DNA of 64,000 bases, taken from contig ML680053.1 of assembly GCA_007922225.1 (NCBI GenBank), forward strand, positions 1,959,434 through 2,023,433, in the 5' to 3' direction. The notes beneath the pieces were generated by a model, which did no database searches, had not been told where the DNA came from, and was given only the letters and a program-made list of their open reading frames with translations. A program made the position numbers and the translations under genes. Below, one piece after another: positions 45,604 to 57,739 of this stretch (its first letter is position 1; each line of letters starts with the position of its first letter). This DNA comes from Emydura subglobosa. Taxonomy: Eukaryota; Chordata; Testudines; Chelidae.

Positions 45604-45706
45604 GGACTACATCTCCCATGATACACTGTAGCCACGGAACCCCCATGATGCCTAGCCTCCTCTCGCTCAGAGGGGAGACCATGGTGCATCATGGGAGATG
45701 TAGTCC
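45604..45706. repeat. 103-bp element with perfect 19-bp inverted ends and ZNF143-like motif
   Basis: 45,604-45,622 (ggactacatctcccatgat) is the exact reverse complement of 45,688-45,706. The right end extended, GGACTACATCTCCCATGATG on the minus strand, matches most of the ACTACAnnTCCCAnnATGC consensus bound by ZNF143. A third weaker block, cacctcccatgaggcactgt, follows at about 45,750. It may be a MITE that carries this motif at both ends. Confidence 0.6.
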
Positions 45707-46129
45707 AACAAGTGAGCCCAGCCTATAGAACAAGAGGCTCCCGAACCACACCTCCCATGAGGCACTGTGCTGGCATTGCAGAATCCAAATCTTTTCAATT
45801 TTTGATTTTTTCACTGAAAACTCAATGTTTTCCACCGATAAAAGCCCCATTTCCGACTGTTCACTGCTTAGACGCTGCAGTGCTGGATGCCATACAAACC
45901 CCTAAGACAGCTGCAACCCACACTAAGGAAGTGGAAGTCTTTGTCCTCCCCAGTGGCAGCTCTAAAATGCCGGTCTAGGAGCCTGCTACAGCTGCTGGTC
46001 TGTCAGGTTAGACCTTTAGCTCAAGCAATGACATTTCCTGCTTTTAGAGCCATCGGACACAGATTCAAACCCTGCTATCGGTTACAACTACCACAAGTGG
46101 GGGAAAGAAGAGAATGCACACGGGTTTGG

Positions 46130-47100
46130 GTTCTGACATCAGTGACCTTTAATGACAAAGAACCCACAGTGACAAAATAAAAACAAACAAACCCAGGAAT
46201 AATGTGATAGTCGTAACACCTCACGGGACTGGTAATACTTCAGGAGTAAAAGCTTTCTGTTTTGTTCTGGTCTTTAATGCACTGGAGTAGTTATAACTTA
46301 AATGTGGTCGGCACCACTTGCTGTGCCTGTGAAACTTAAAACAAGTATATAAAAAATATGCCATTAAATTCATATCAACAATCAAAGACTCGAGAACAGT
46401 ATGTACAGAGGAGGCAATATATACCAATATTTACAGTACGTCTCAGCGGGCTCTCTCACCAAACAGAGAAATAAAGCCAAGAGAACAGAGTCAAACAGGG
46501 AGGGGGAGCGAGCATGGTGGGAAACCGTGCCTTGCCTGTCCTCTCCTTTTGTGCATCTGAGGGCCGTCATTTGCTCTGCGGAGGAAATGCCAGCCCCTTC
46601 GGTGTTCTCTGTGGAGTAGCAGCAGCACACACCTCAAAAGAAAGACACAGTGCTTGGCTGTGGGTGGTAGCAGCAGTGGTGGTAGAACAATTTGTACAGT
46701 GGGGGTACTGAATGCCATTGAACAAATCTGTAACCCTGTATATGATTGAAACTGCTTCACGCCAGGGGGTGCTACCGCACGCCTCCTTCCAGCACCCGAG
46801 TTCCAGGTATCGGCCCTTCGACAGGTCACACACAACCCTGCCTGTGCATCTCTGTAGTGCGCAGGGCAGTAGTGTGTTCTGGAAGCCCTGATGAGTGGAG
46901 CTGCTTCGTGTGTCTTTTCTACCTCTCTGGTCATGGGGAATGGAAGCAGGCTGCAGAGATCTGTCCAAATGGCGCCCCCCCAGTGTTTGCCAACGGGATG
47001 GATTTTGCTTTAAAGGTGAAATGCAAAGAAAACATTGACGGCCTCTTTCACGGGATGATGTGATCTGAGTTGCAGGCCTTATCGCCTGCCTATGGGAGAG
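46130..47100 (-). other. Candidate 3' UTR end of a minus-strand transcript
   Basis: On the minus strand this A/T-rich, non-repeat segment has tactgtaaatattggtatat, a first ATTAAA hexamer in tgcattaaagaccagaac near 46,275-46,280, and a second in tttgtcattaaaggtcac near 46,150-46,155, followed by possible cleavage sites. Composition and motifs resemble a vertebrate 3' UTR rather than the surrounding DNA. No coding exon could be attached; candidates are the gene next to ARHGEF17, an alternative ARHGEF17 end, or a long non-coding RNA. Open frames inside (up to 181 codons) have no family resemblance. Confidence 0.35.
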
Positions 47101-49029
47101 CCCCAAAGGCACACATGGATTTTACCCTCTGTGAAGTAGGTCTTCAGGCCTGCAGCTGAGCTGGGAGGGGTGTGTGTGTGTGGGGGGGGGGGACGTCATT
47201 TTTGGACAGATCTAAGAAACAGCATCCGCTCAGTAGTGGGAAGGCAGCCCCAGAGCTCCGCATGACATTGCTACTCTGGTTGGCCAAAGACCTTGCCAAG
47301 GTCATCTAGCAAAGGGAGGGATGTGAGGAGCTGAGATGTCCTACGGGAAAAAACCAGGAGAAATGCCTCCCTGCACTTTTTTTAGACCCACTTCAGGACG
47401 CCGTTGTTCTACGTCGCCAAAGAGCAGGCAGGAGTGAGCTAACCCGCTTTGGTTTCACGTGTTAGTTCACCTCTAGCCAGCAGCACGCGTCGTCTGGTCA
47501 GGGTCATTGGACGCTTTCCTAGGTTTCACTGAAGTTGAAGGTGGGCTGCGAAACACGGCCAGCACATACGTTCCATTAGCGGTTTGAGATCTGAAGCCAG
47601 CGGCAGAATACTGAGAGACGAGCAATGCGCAGCGCATGTCCCACGGGGGGACAGTCGTGTGCTTGGCAGGAAGGCAGACTAGAATCCCAAGGAGCCCTTT
47701 GGGCCTTGAAATCTCAGAATTTATTTGAAGAAAGAGCTGGTTGCAATTGCCCCAAATAGCCCAATCCCCCCTGCCCCTGCAAAAGCATTTCAACCAGCTC
47801 TATTTGAAAACCGCTCATGTGCTCTGTCCTGCGTCCAAGCTTCTGGACTTCCCTGCAGCCATCAACCTCACCAGAAACACCTGGCATGTGACACTGGCAA
47901 CCGTCCCAGGGGAAACTCTGGGGGCCTGATCCTGAAAAGGGGCTATTTATTTCCATGGGAGTGAAGGGTACTCAGCTCCTCCCAGGAGACTGATCCAAAG
48001 TCCATTCATATCTATGGACAGATTCCCAAGACCCTCTACAAACAGCTGAAGAGGGAGGGATTTTCACACTGGTTTTAAGATCTACTTGCTGGTTTTAAGA
48101 CTGTACCCAATCTGGTCTAACAGACCCTTTGGCTATTAAAGCTCACCTCTAAGAGTAGTTCAGCGAAACTGTTCACCACTGAGGGCCTAGGTATATGTAG
48201 GGGGAGCGTCCAGGTCATTGCATCTCCGGGCCAAACCCACCTCACCTTCTGTGAAACACCTAACTCCAGCCAACAGGGATTATGCATGGATCAAGCAAGC
48301 AGGATTCATCCGTCACTGCTAGGACAGATACCCCACAGGTCTGTCTGGAACATCTGGGAGATTACAAAGACTGTAACAAGAGGAGGTGCTTCTGAGGTCA
48401 TTCCCCTTCCCTTCTCCCAGTCAAATCTGTTAGGTCCAAGCCCTACCGGGCATCAAACTTCTGTCATTTCCCAACCAATTCACTTCCAACCAAATCCTCA
48501 CCACATTCAAGACCCCCGTCTACCTGCTTCTAACGTTCATAAAACGTTGAAACCTGAACTAATGTTGGCCAACGGTTTAAGACCCTAATGACCCCACCAG
48601 TGGGAAAATGGACAGACCATGATCTCTTGTGGCCCGCCAGTCACGTGGATTGAGATGACAGCCCTGGTGAAAGATAGGAGAAGCCATCGGGGTAGAGTTA
48701 TTAGTGGGCGCCCATTGCTTGTGAGTGGTGAACACGGGATAGGGATGTGGAATCTTGGGCTATGTGGGTGCCAAGATGCTGAAGCCGAAATGACCCTGAT
48801 TTCCTCCAAAGCACAGAGAGAGGGCACAGAATAGTCATCAGTGTCCATCGTATAGAAGGGCTGGTGTGAAATACCCTGGGACAAAGATGACAGGAAGGAT
48901 CCTCCTCCTCTCACGACCAGGGAGCAGAGTTATGGCCCCACACTGGATTTCCCAGGGAAGTTTACTCCTTGGAGATCTCCAGGATTGGGTGTGACAAGGA
49001 AACAATAGGTCAGATTTCACAGCGGAGCA
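47101..49029. other. Unassigned non-coding stretch
   Basis: A GT/G-rich run lies at 47,170-47,191. No supported gene or repeat recognised. Confidence 0.35.
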
Positions 49030-50215
49030 AGATAAATAGCAGGATCCCCCAAGGATCTGTACTGGGACCAGTGCTGTTTAACATAGTCATAAATGATCTA
49101 GAAAGAGTCAAAGTTTACAGACGATACAAAATTACACAAGATAGTTAAGCAGCACTTAATTTGTGCCACGGCTGAGCTTGCTGCATCAGTTATGAACGTA
49201 AAAAAAATTCCTTGAGCCTCTGAATAGCAACGTAGTTAAGTCCAAAGCAGAACACAAAGAATTGCAAAGTGATCTCACTAAACTGGGTGACTGGGCAACA
49301 AAATGGCAGATGATATTCAGTGCCGATAAATGCAAAGTCGTGTACATTGGAAAACATAATCCCAGTTATATATACAAAGTGATGGGGTTTACATTAGCTG
49401 TTAACACTCCAGAAAGATCTTGGAGTCATTGTGGATAGTTCTCTGAAAGCATCTGCTCAATGTGCAGCAGCAGTCAAGAAAGCGAACAGCATGCCAGGAA
49501 CCATTAGGAAAGAGATAGAAAATAAGACAGAAAATATCATAATGCCACTATCTAAATATATGGTACGCCCACACCTTGAACACTGTGCAGTTCTGGTCAC
49601 CCCATCTCAAAAAAGAGATATTGGGATTGGAAACAGGACAGAGAAGGACAACAAAAATGATTAAGGGTATGGAACAGCTTCCGTATGAGGAGGGATTAAA
49701 AAGACTGGGACTGTTCATCTTGGAAAAGACACGACCGGGGGGGGATATGATACAGGTCTAAAAGATCATGACTGATGTGGAGAAAGTGAACAAGGAAGTG
49801 TTATTTACCCCTTCACATAACACAAGAACCAGGGGTCACCCAATGAAATAATAGGCAGCAGGTTTAAAACAAACCAAAGGAAGTATTTATTCACACAACG
49901 CACAGTCAACCTGTGGAACTCATTGCCAGGGGATGCTGTGAAGGCCAAAAGTATAACTGGGTTCAGAAAAAGGACTAGCTAAGTTCATGGAGAATAGGTC
50001 CATCAATGGCTATTAGCCAAGATGGTCAGGGATGCAAAACTATGCTCTGGGTGTCTCTAGCCTCTGACGGCCAGCAGCTGGGAGTGGACAACAGGGGATG
50101 GGTCACTTGATGATTGCCCTGTTCTGGTCATTTCCTCTGGAGCACCTGGCACCCGCCACTGTCAGACACTGAGCGAGATGGACCATTGGTCTCACCCCAG
50201 TATGGCTGTTCTTAC
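49030..50215 (+). mobile_element. CR1 LINE fragment (RT motif B to 3' UTR)
   Basis: Begins within RT motif B (aggatcccccaaggatctgt actgggaccagtgctgttta, coding for [10 protein letters not shown] in intact copies), followed by INDLE, a damaged motif C, WATKWQ-like, LGVIVDSSLKAS-like, YMVRPHLEHCAV and LGLFILEKTRPGGDMIQV blocks. It ends with the 3' UTR type of the 29.8-kb copy (gatggaccattggtctcacc, cagtatggctgttctta). Several stops and shifts, so inactive. 5'-truncated. Confidence 0.85.
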
Positions 50216-51639
50216 GGATCCACCACACACCAAGACCAGATCTGGGGATGGCAGCTGTAGTAGAAAGTGAGAACCTAAGACACAAAGCCTAGCATGACAG
50301 GCCAGGGGCTGAGCTTTTTGCAGATTTTTTACAGCTGGTTTTCAAGCTGTATTTTGTCCCCGTGCTTTGCTGTAACGTAGAACGTCTCTGGGCTGCCCTG
50401 CCAGAGGAGTGGGAGCGTTCCAGGCTCTGTTGCTTTCGTTGTTCAATTGCTGCCTTAACTCAGGCCTCAGGCTCTGCCTGTCACACCAGGCCGGGTGTCT
50501 TTAGGTTCCCACGTTCTACTACGCTAGCGATGGTGGGGGTCGAAATCTTGCCATTTTAACCCAGCGAGCGCCTTCATTGGGAGAAAAGCTCCACGCACGC
50601 CCAGCGCACGGTAGCCAGCGCACAGGGTGGGACTACTGCTGCGGACTTGGGCCACATTCCCTGCGAGGGAAGCTGCCGGCTGCCTGGTCCCGGGCTGATC
50701 AGGGCACTGATTCAGCAAAGCACTTACACGTGTCATTAGCTGCCAGCCCCACTGACTGCACAGCATGTGCCGACGCGCTCTGCTGACCCAGGGCTCAGGA
50801 GTTCCTCGCAGGGGGGGTCACAGTGGAGAGCTGCACGCCAGACTGTGCCATATCTGTATTTGCTGACAGATCAGGACCGCTCTCCCTTACGCAGGCTAAG
50901 GAGCTGTCTGTTTATCCCACCTGTGCAGGAAATTCTGCATCTCACCAACCCTCCACCCTTTAATTCAGCACCTCACACCCCATTAAGATACCGACACACG
51001 CACAGCAGTCAATCCAGAGCCACGCTGACCCTGGCACCTGTTCCTGGGGGGCGTGATTCACTGCCTACCGGAGCCAACTGGGAACGGTCCCGGGCAGAAG
51101 CTGCTGTAACTTACCCATGTGTTGCTCTGACACCCTGGGCTACGTTCTGCCCTGCCCCGCCCCGCGCCCTGGGTACATGGGAGACAGGGCAGAGCGCAGC
51201 CCAGAGACAATAACTCCGCTTGGAGGCTGAACGACCACAGATCATGGCTGTTTTGTGGGCCTGACCCTGCTCCCACTGAGAGGCTGGTGCTGATCTTGTG
51301 TGGGTGCAGGACTGCTGGTAACACCCCTGTACCCCACAAAGCCATGTGGGGGGGGTCTGTCGTCAGGAAGCTGCAGGGAGGAAAGCAAAGCTTCTCCCGT
51401 TTCCTGTAGCAAAGAACAAAGAAGGGGCTGGAAAGGCAGGGACGGGCCGCCTCTTGCAGGGGCAGTTACTGATGTTGGTGAATGAACCTCTTGGAAAAAT
51501 CACTTTGAGCAAACATTGTGCATACACATGGAAACCTGCCTCTCTTGAAGGAAGACAAATCTCACGCAGCAGCATCTCTGAAGGAGGCCTTTTTAGGACA
51601 TGCCTGAACTTTCACCTGTACCGTTTACATTGCAGTAGC
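50216..51639. other. Unassigned non-coding stretch
   Basis: Open frames up to 148 codons (plus 50,767-51,213) overlap minus-strand frames and have no recognisable family. Nothing else supported. Confidence 0.35.
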
Positions 51640-51885
51640 ACGCGGAGGCCCCAACCGAGATCACGCCCTCACTGTGCCAGGTGCTGTACGGACACAGACT
51701 AATCAACTGTCCCTGTCCCAAAGGGCTTCAAATCTAACTACAAGACAGACGAAGTACGGGAGGGGAAGCAGAAGCACAGACAGGAAACTGACTTGCTAGA
51801 GATCACCCAGCAGGTCAGTGTCAGAGCTGGGAACGGGACCCAGTTGTCCTGACTGCCAGTCCAGTGCCTTAGCAACTAGACCACG
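51640..51885 (-). repeat. MIR-like SINE with reversed long tail
   Basis: Starts with the reversed tail (actgtgccaggtgctgtacg, gtccctgtcccaaagggctt) and continues gacttgctagagatcaccca, agctgggaacgggacccagt and cttagcaactagaccacgct: a nearly full reversed copy of the type at 44.1 kb. Confidence 0.65.
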
Positions 51886-52564
51886 CTTCTGCGCAAAAAT
51901 CCCAAACCACCTGATGCAGCTAATCAGCCGAGGAGGGAAACGGTGGAAGGAGAAATGATACAGACGGAACAGGGAAAAAGACAGACCGCAGATAAGGCAA
52001 AGAGGAAAGGACACTGCCCTGGACAACAGGAGTTGCAGAGGAGAAAACTCTTGCATCAAGACTTAAATGTACTTTTAGATGTTGCCCAGGTTACTGGGGA
52101 CACAAAATGCTGTTTAATGATTTTGTCCAAGTGTTTAGAAATTACAGAGACTAAAATATTTTCAAATACCTGAACGGGGCTAGAGCTTCAGCTGGGTTAA
52201 ACAGGCAGAGCATCCCTGGTTCCAGTGGGCTCCTGTGGATTGCCACTAGCTAGGTGTGTGGCCCAGAGCTCGTAAGCACATTATTCAGGCACTCAGCTAC
52301 TGCCCCGCAGCTGCTGTATAACGGGGAGAACCCAAACAAGGCTGTCTTTAAATTTACTGTCTTCGGACAGACCAAGATTTAAAAGAACCAAACAAAGAGA
52401 TGCCTAAAGTTAGGTTCCTCGACCCATATTTCAGCATCCAAATGTAATGACTTGATTTTCAGAAGTGAGAGGGACCCAAAAGCTGCTGAGATGTCTCACC
52501 AGGAATCCACAGTGCTCAATCCCTTACAAAACACTCAGGACATTTAGATGTCTAAACACTGTTA
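51886..52564. other. Unassigned non-coding stretch
   Basis: No supported gene or repeat recognised. Confidence 0.35.
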
Positions 52565-52860
52565 TTCTTAATTATTTGTATGGTGGAAGGGCCCAATCAT
52601 AGACCAGGACCCGATTGTGCTAGGTGCTGTACAATGCACAACAGAAAGATGGTCCCTGCCCCACATAACTGACAACCTAAGTAAATACGGAATGAGAGGC
52701 TGGCCGCCAGGGTTACCTCTTCAAAAGTGACTAGTGATTCTGGGCGCCTCAATTTTTGGGGTCCAACTTGAGACACCTCAGAGGCTGTTTTCAGAAAGTG
52801 TGAGCAGCCAGGATGGGATTTTCAAAAGCGCCAGGATGCCTGAATATCACCACTCCCAGA
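52565..52860. repeat. Two adjoining repeat fragments
   Basis: 52,565-52,690 is the gattgtgctaggtgctgtac family. 52,728-52,860 (ctgggcgcctcaatttttgg, caacttgagacacctcagag, gctgttttcagaaagtgtga) is related to 63,303-63,390 (gagcgccttcgttttgggtg, caactggagacactttgggg). Confidence 0.5.
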
Positions 52861-52959
52861 CTGTGTACAAAATCATGAGAGTATTTAAAAACTCCTACAG
52901 CTGGGGTTCATTTTTCTTTGCCTTCTGCTTTCCAGGCTTTCAGGGCGCACTTGGGTCAA

Positions 52960-53130
52960 GGTTCCCAACTTTTTTTCTGCAGCCACGGGGGCTAGAAATG
53001 GAATTTAAAAAAAAACGAAAGCCGAGATTCTCATGCAATAACATGACTCCAGGGGCTGGGTCTTTAACGCAAGCCACCAGGGAGTCCGTGGCTCATGAGC
53101 TCTTGTCATGTCAGGTGCTTTTGCAAATCC
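52960..53130 (+). repeat. Second copy of the 11.8-kb element body
   Basis: Contains gcagccacgggggctagaaa, an A run, and tgactccaggggctgggtct then cttgtcatgtca, the same order as 11,955-12,095. Its terminal repeats are lost or too decayed to mark. Confidence 0.55.
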
Positions 53131-53619
53131 CAGGGCTGCCCTCTGAAAAACTGGCCCTTCAGGTGTCTCAGGTTGGGCACCAACCATCACTACTCACCTT
53201 CAGGCCCCATCTTGGCCCCGTGAACACACACATGCAACCTTGGGCGAGCCTGCCCGTAAAACACCTTCCTTTTGGAACATTTTTGGTGCAAGCTGGCTGA
53301 CAGCATGGTCCTAGTGGATTCGTATTCTCTCGCTAGGCAAAGAAACCCCCTGAACCTCTTTGCTCCCCTCCCTCCCTCAGGATCCAGGATCTGGAAGCTA
53401 AATACATAAATTAAGTGCTGGGGACAAAAAGGTAACTAGTTACAAAACAACCATAAATACTGTACAATGCAAGAGATCGTTGCAGTCGGACAATGCCCCT
53501 CCTGGTTCTGCTATGGCTGTACGCCACAATAACCAACTTGCTTTGCTCTTAAAGCCAAGGGAGGGTGAAGCTGCCCTGGTTCTCGCAGTGCCCCCTTGTG
53601 GCGCTGGCCGCTATCGGGG

Positions 53620-54627
53620 ATCCAGCAAAGTATTGCACATTTTTTATTTCATGCAGCTGCTCCTCTCTTTGCTGGCCGGACTGAGATCAGTTCTCTGCTG
53701 ACTCTCAGCAAGATGCTCCCACTTCTCTTCTCCCCACAACCCTCTCCAGATGCTCAGGTACCCCTCTGGGATCAACGCTCGTGCATAAATGTGACTCATC
53801 TGCCGTGGCATTGCACTCGCTATATACAGCTCACCCATGGCTGGGACTGACAGCAGGCTGGGGAGTCGTCACCCTGCATGCAATTCCCCGGGCGCGACTC
53901 TGCCTCCGCTTCCATGCAAGCTCCTTGCCAAATGTCCCTCCCCCTCCCCAGAAAATAAATAAGGATATTTTATAGATATGCAAAACAAACGACGAGGACG
54001 ACAGAGTTCTTTGGGTGATGAGTGCGCGGGTTAGCCAGAGACCTGGAGAGGCTGGAGCGGCTGCGGCTAAGGGAGGCGCTGGTGTGGTGATCCCCGGGAA
54101 GGTGGCGGGGAAGCGGATGCGAAGGCTTTCTGGTTCGGCGTGGCAGGGTGGACAGGAGACAGAGCGAGGGCAGGCAGGCTTGATTAGACGTGGATCTTCC
54201 GCTCCCAAGTGCTTGGCTTTGGAACGCCAGGATTGCTCGTAGCAGGTCGAAGCACAGCACACAAATTAAAGGTCCCTTGCTGACGGCGCCAACGACGGAT
54301 TCTCTCCATTCCCGCAGGGACTGCTCCAAAGGTCTCCTCTTTCGCCTGGATGCTTCCGAACTGCGCAACATGAAGCTGCTCATCCAGGTGCCCCTGTCCA
54401 CATACCCGCCGACACACACCCGCTGCTTGAGCGAGCGCAGGCTGTGCACCGGGGCCTGTTCGTCGAGCGTGTTCCTCTCTCCACGCTGCAGACGCTGTGG
54501 TTGGGAGGAGCCGGTCCCCAGGCACACACGAATCATCCGGGACGGGAGACGAGATGGGCTCGGGGGTAGCTGGTAACAAGAGGAGGCAGGGGTGGGGCTG
54601 GTGCTTTCCCCCCAGCGGGTCCCCGGA
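53620..54627 (-). other. ARHGEF17: ARHGEF17 3' UTR with polyadenylation signal
   Basis: The segment follows directly on the stop codon of the terminal exon. On the minus strand it ends gcatgaaataaaaaatgtgc, with AATAAA at 53,648-53,643 and a likely cleavage site 15-25 bp beyond. The length of about 1 kb is ordinary for this gene. No transposon was recognised inside, consistent with an exonic segment. A second A/T-rich block just beyond, at 53,400-53,470, could hold an alternative end. The open frames on both strands here (up to 248 codons on minus, 53,970-54,716) overlap the final exon in the wrong frame and are not coding. Confidence 0.6.
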
Positions 54628-54818
54628 TCAGACTCTCCACAGGAGGAGATGGTTTGTGCTGTCGTCTCGCCCCACCGTCTCGCTGCTGTTGGTGAGTCTG
54701 AAATCCTCGTAGCCATCCCCCCCGCTGATCACGAGCATCTTAGATTTGGAGAGGACCATGTTGGAGGACCTGTGTCTTGCCAAATCTCTCTTTTCAGCAT
54801 CGCTCAGCTTCTCGGTAC
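54628..54818 (-). CDS. ARHGEF17: ARHGEF17 terminal coding exon
   Basis: The minus strand has an acceptor tttcccag at 54,826-54,819, then 191 bp coding in phase 1 to TGA at 54,630-54,628. It encodes TEKLSDAEKRDLARHRSSNM, then KMLVISGGDGYEDF, and ends SETVGRDDSTNHLLLWRV. That C-terminus is the one I recall for ARHGEF17 (p164-RhoGEF/TEM4), a guanine-nucleotide exchange factor that activates RhoA-type GTPases and links to actin; its C-terminal part is a WD40-like propeller region. The first codon is completed by the last G of the exon at 57,482. The match to ARHGEF17 is from memory, not alignment; ARHGEF10-type proteins end differently. Confidence 0.8.
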
Positions 54819-57481
54819 CTGGGAAATGGAACAATCCCCCGTTAGGCTCCCGGGAGACCCCAGCGTGTGCGGGAAAAGAACGGCTGTCCGACGGCACGGG
54901 ACGGAGGGACTCTCAAACCAGGCCGTCCACGTCCCTCCCCCTATGTGAGCCGTAACACCCCCTACCCCTGGGTCCGCCCCGCTCTCCTCCAGGCCACCAC
55001 AGGCCAGGAGTGGCAAGGATTCTATGGGCTCATCCTGAGACCCTGTAAAAGGGCCCGATTTTCAGTGCTGAGAACTCAAGCCCCTGACAACCTTCCGGAG
55101 TCTCACACCAGGCATCCCAGGCCCCACGTCCCCTTCGTCAATCGCTTTGGAAAGCCTCGGCCAAAAGGAACAGGAGCTCCCAGTTCCCCTCTTCCAAGGC
55201 AGCTTGAATTCTGCTCTGCTGCCCTGGCCTCCACGGAGAATGAGAAAGGGGCAGCTTATTATTTTGAACCCGGAAGGAACCGTTGTGATCCTCTAGTTTG
55301 ACCTCCTGGATAACACAGGCCGGAGAACACCCCCCCCCCCAAATTCCTTGTAGACTGTAACCAAGTCACCCTTTAATCTTCACTTTGTCAAGCTAAATAG
55401 ACTGAGCTCTGACTGTGCGTATGTCTGCGCTGCGATGGCTGGCCCAGGGCAGCTGGCTTGGGCTGTGGGGCTATAAAACTGCAGCACAGACATTCAGGAT
55501 CGGGCTGGAGGGGCTGGCATGGTCAGCCAGCTGGGCTGAGAGTCCCCTCTGAGATGGAAACTGGGTGCTGCAGGGCGCAGGAGGAAATCAGCTGGGTGCG
55601 AACTGGCTGGGGGGATGACAGGCTTGTCTGCACTGCAGGATTAGCTCGGGGTATAACTCAAGTACTGACCCTAAGTCAACTCCTGTCCACACACAAATCC
55701 TCTAGCACTTTCAGCATGAGATGGCTGGTCAGCCGCGGGGTTGGAGACCAAGTGCTGCCGACCCTCGGGTTTGTCATGCAGAGGGGACACAGCGACTCTG
55801 CGGCTGGTCCAATCACCCTGCGCTGCTCCTGTGTGATTCACAGCACGGCCGCTCTCACTCCAGCTCGGAGAGGAGTCGCGCGCACGTAGCTGGAGACAGA
55901 CCCTGGAGGCTGTGATAACTGGGCAGAGGTACACAAAGGGAACGCCGTGCAGGGACCAGACCGGCATACGGTGCTGCAACGGGTAACGCTGGCAGCGACA
56001 AGCTGAAATGAACCAGGGGGAGGTTTAGGCTAACCAGCAAGAGGGGTTTCCTCTCCCAACGGCTTCCCCTCTCCTTGGGCAGCGAATCTTAGCTCATCTT
56101 CTTTGCCCTCTGGGCTGTACACAGCTCCGTCTATTCCACACCTGTTGCTTTGTGCCGCTGTTTCACAGCTGACACTGCACAGTGCCTCCCCCCTTCCCGT
56201 CAGGCCCTGCTTCTTCAGCATGGCACGGGTCCCCCTGTCCTCATGCACCTGCCTGGGCCTGAGCAGCTGGCCTGTGTGTAGTATTTCTCTGGTTGGTTTG
56301 TATGCTGGTTGGGGCAGGGACCCTGCCTGATGAACGGCGCTGTGCAGGTACCTGGCCCTACGGAATCATTTCAGATAGGCACCTTGCCAGAGGGCGACTG
56401 GCCCCTTTAAGAGGGAGACGGCAGCCCAGCCCCACCGGTGCCGGATTAGCTGTCTCCCAGCTGAGGCTGTAGGGCCTGAGGAAGGGAGAAGTGGGGAAAT
56501 GCCTAGGTTAGGGGAGAGGCTCCAGGAAGAGTCAGTGCCTGTATACGAGAGTGGGGGAAACTGAGAAGGGGAGAAGATCCTTTTGGCCTTTGTGCTTGTT
56601 TGGACTTTATGGCGTTTTACAAAGTGTCCCTGCAGTTTGCAGGCATTTCACTCTTGTGAGGGTCCTTTTAATTGCCATTTAACTAGCCTCCTCATTTTTG
56701 TCTTGATTCCTTTTTTGAAGTTAAATGCTACCGTGGTGGGCTGCTTTGACTTGGCCTCCCCCCCCCACCAACTCCCCCGAACAGAGATGTTAAACCGAGG
56801 TCAGGTGTCTGCAGCAGCGTACCATGCCGTAAGGGGGCGCGCTTAAAGCCTGCACCCTGCTGCACACCAGATTAGTCTCCCAAGATCCGTGGTGTAGTTG
56901 TGTCTCTTGGGTGACTGCGAACGAGGCTGGATGGAGCACGAGGGAATGTGAGAGCAGAGCCGTAGCTTTTCTAGAGGGAGGGTTGTGACTCGCTTGCTGT
57001 TTACCAGATGATCTTCCTAAGTGGTCTAAAAGCCACATGCCAGCTCAGATTGTCTTGGACATTGCTGTGTCATATGGAGGTCTGGGGTAGGGTTAGGGGT
57101 TGCTTGAGCAAGGGGCTCCTGAGATACAGGCCCACCAAAAACAGCATGGGACATTGTATGACTCCTATAACATTGTTTTTGCCCACATCTGGTAATAAAG
57201 GGGAACGATCCTGCTCGGGGCCCATGGGGGATAGACTAAATGGGATTTAAAGGTCTTCTCCATCTCCCCTGGATATCTACAGGCAGGATTATGTCCCCCA
57301 TCCCAACTTCTTACCCCTCCAGTAGGCCCGTCCAAAGGGACAACTCCAAGAGTAAGGGACAACGGAGGGTGGGAAAAGGGGCCCTGGTGCCATGGTCGGG
57401 GGGCAGCTGCTGGGTGGAATTTAGCCCTCCCTCACCCTGCTGATCTCAGGGTTCTGAGTGTAACCCGCCTCCTGGACCCAC
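54819..57481 (-). other. ARHGEF17 last intron (2,663 bp)
   Basis: The donor CCAG|GTGGGT at 57,481 and acceptor at 54,819 bound a phase-1 intron. It includes an 11-bp C run (55,330-55,340) and, at about 55,415-55,700, MITE-like blocks (gtatgtctgcgctgcgatgg, ggcttgtctgcactgcagga, aactcctgtccacacacaaa) of the 'cttgtctacactgc' type. No other gene recognised. Confidence 0.7.
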
Positions 57482-57739
57482 CTGGATCCCTCGGCAGGGG
57501 GAAGAGGATATCGAAGTTGTCGGGCAGTTCGATGGAGGTGAGGAAGCGCACGTGGCCCGTGTGGCCCTGGGACAAACCCACCGGCGTCGGGGGCGTCTTC
57601 GAGGAGGTGGCGTTGGCCGTTACGGACAGCGTCAGCACCACCCCGGCGCTGGTGCCAATCCACAGCAAGTCCTTGCAAGCCAGGAGGGCTGTGATCCGCA
57701 AACAGGCAGCCTTATGCTGGCGGATAATAGCGTCCGAAC
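57482..57739 (-). CDS. ARHGEF17: ARHGEF17 penultimate coding exon
   Basis: Minus strand: acceptor ccctctcgcag, then exactly 258 bp (86 codons) in phase 1 on both sides, then donor gatccag|gtgggt. The frame is open throughout and encodes SDAIIRQHKAACLRITALL, CKDLLWIGTSAGVVLTL, then GHTGHVRFLTSIELPDNFDI. The 'LLWIGTSAGVVLTL' strand pair is typical of a beta-propeller blade. It joins upstream to ...HKMLAG (exon at 58,451) to give G-S-D, and downstream to give P-G-T-E-K-L, both without frame loss. The equal phases mean the exon could be skipped without a shift. Confidence 0.85.

Noticed and set aside
46567..47112. 181-codon minus-strand open frame
   Set aside because: No recognisable domain, no splice frame; the segment reads more like a 3' UTR.
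53970..54716. 248-codon minus-strand open frame
   Set aside because: It overlaps the ARHGEF17 terminal exon in a different frame and continues into its 3' UTR; the supported frame ends at 54,628.
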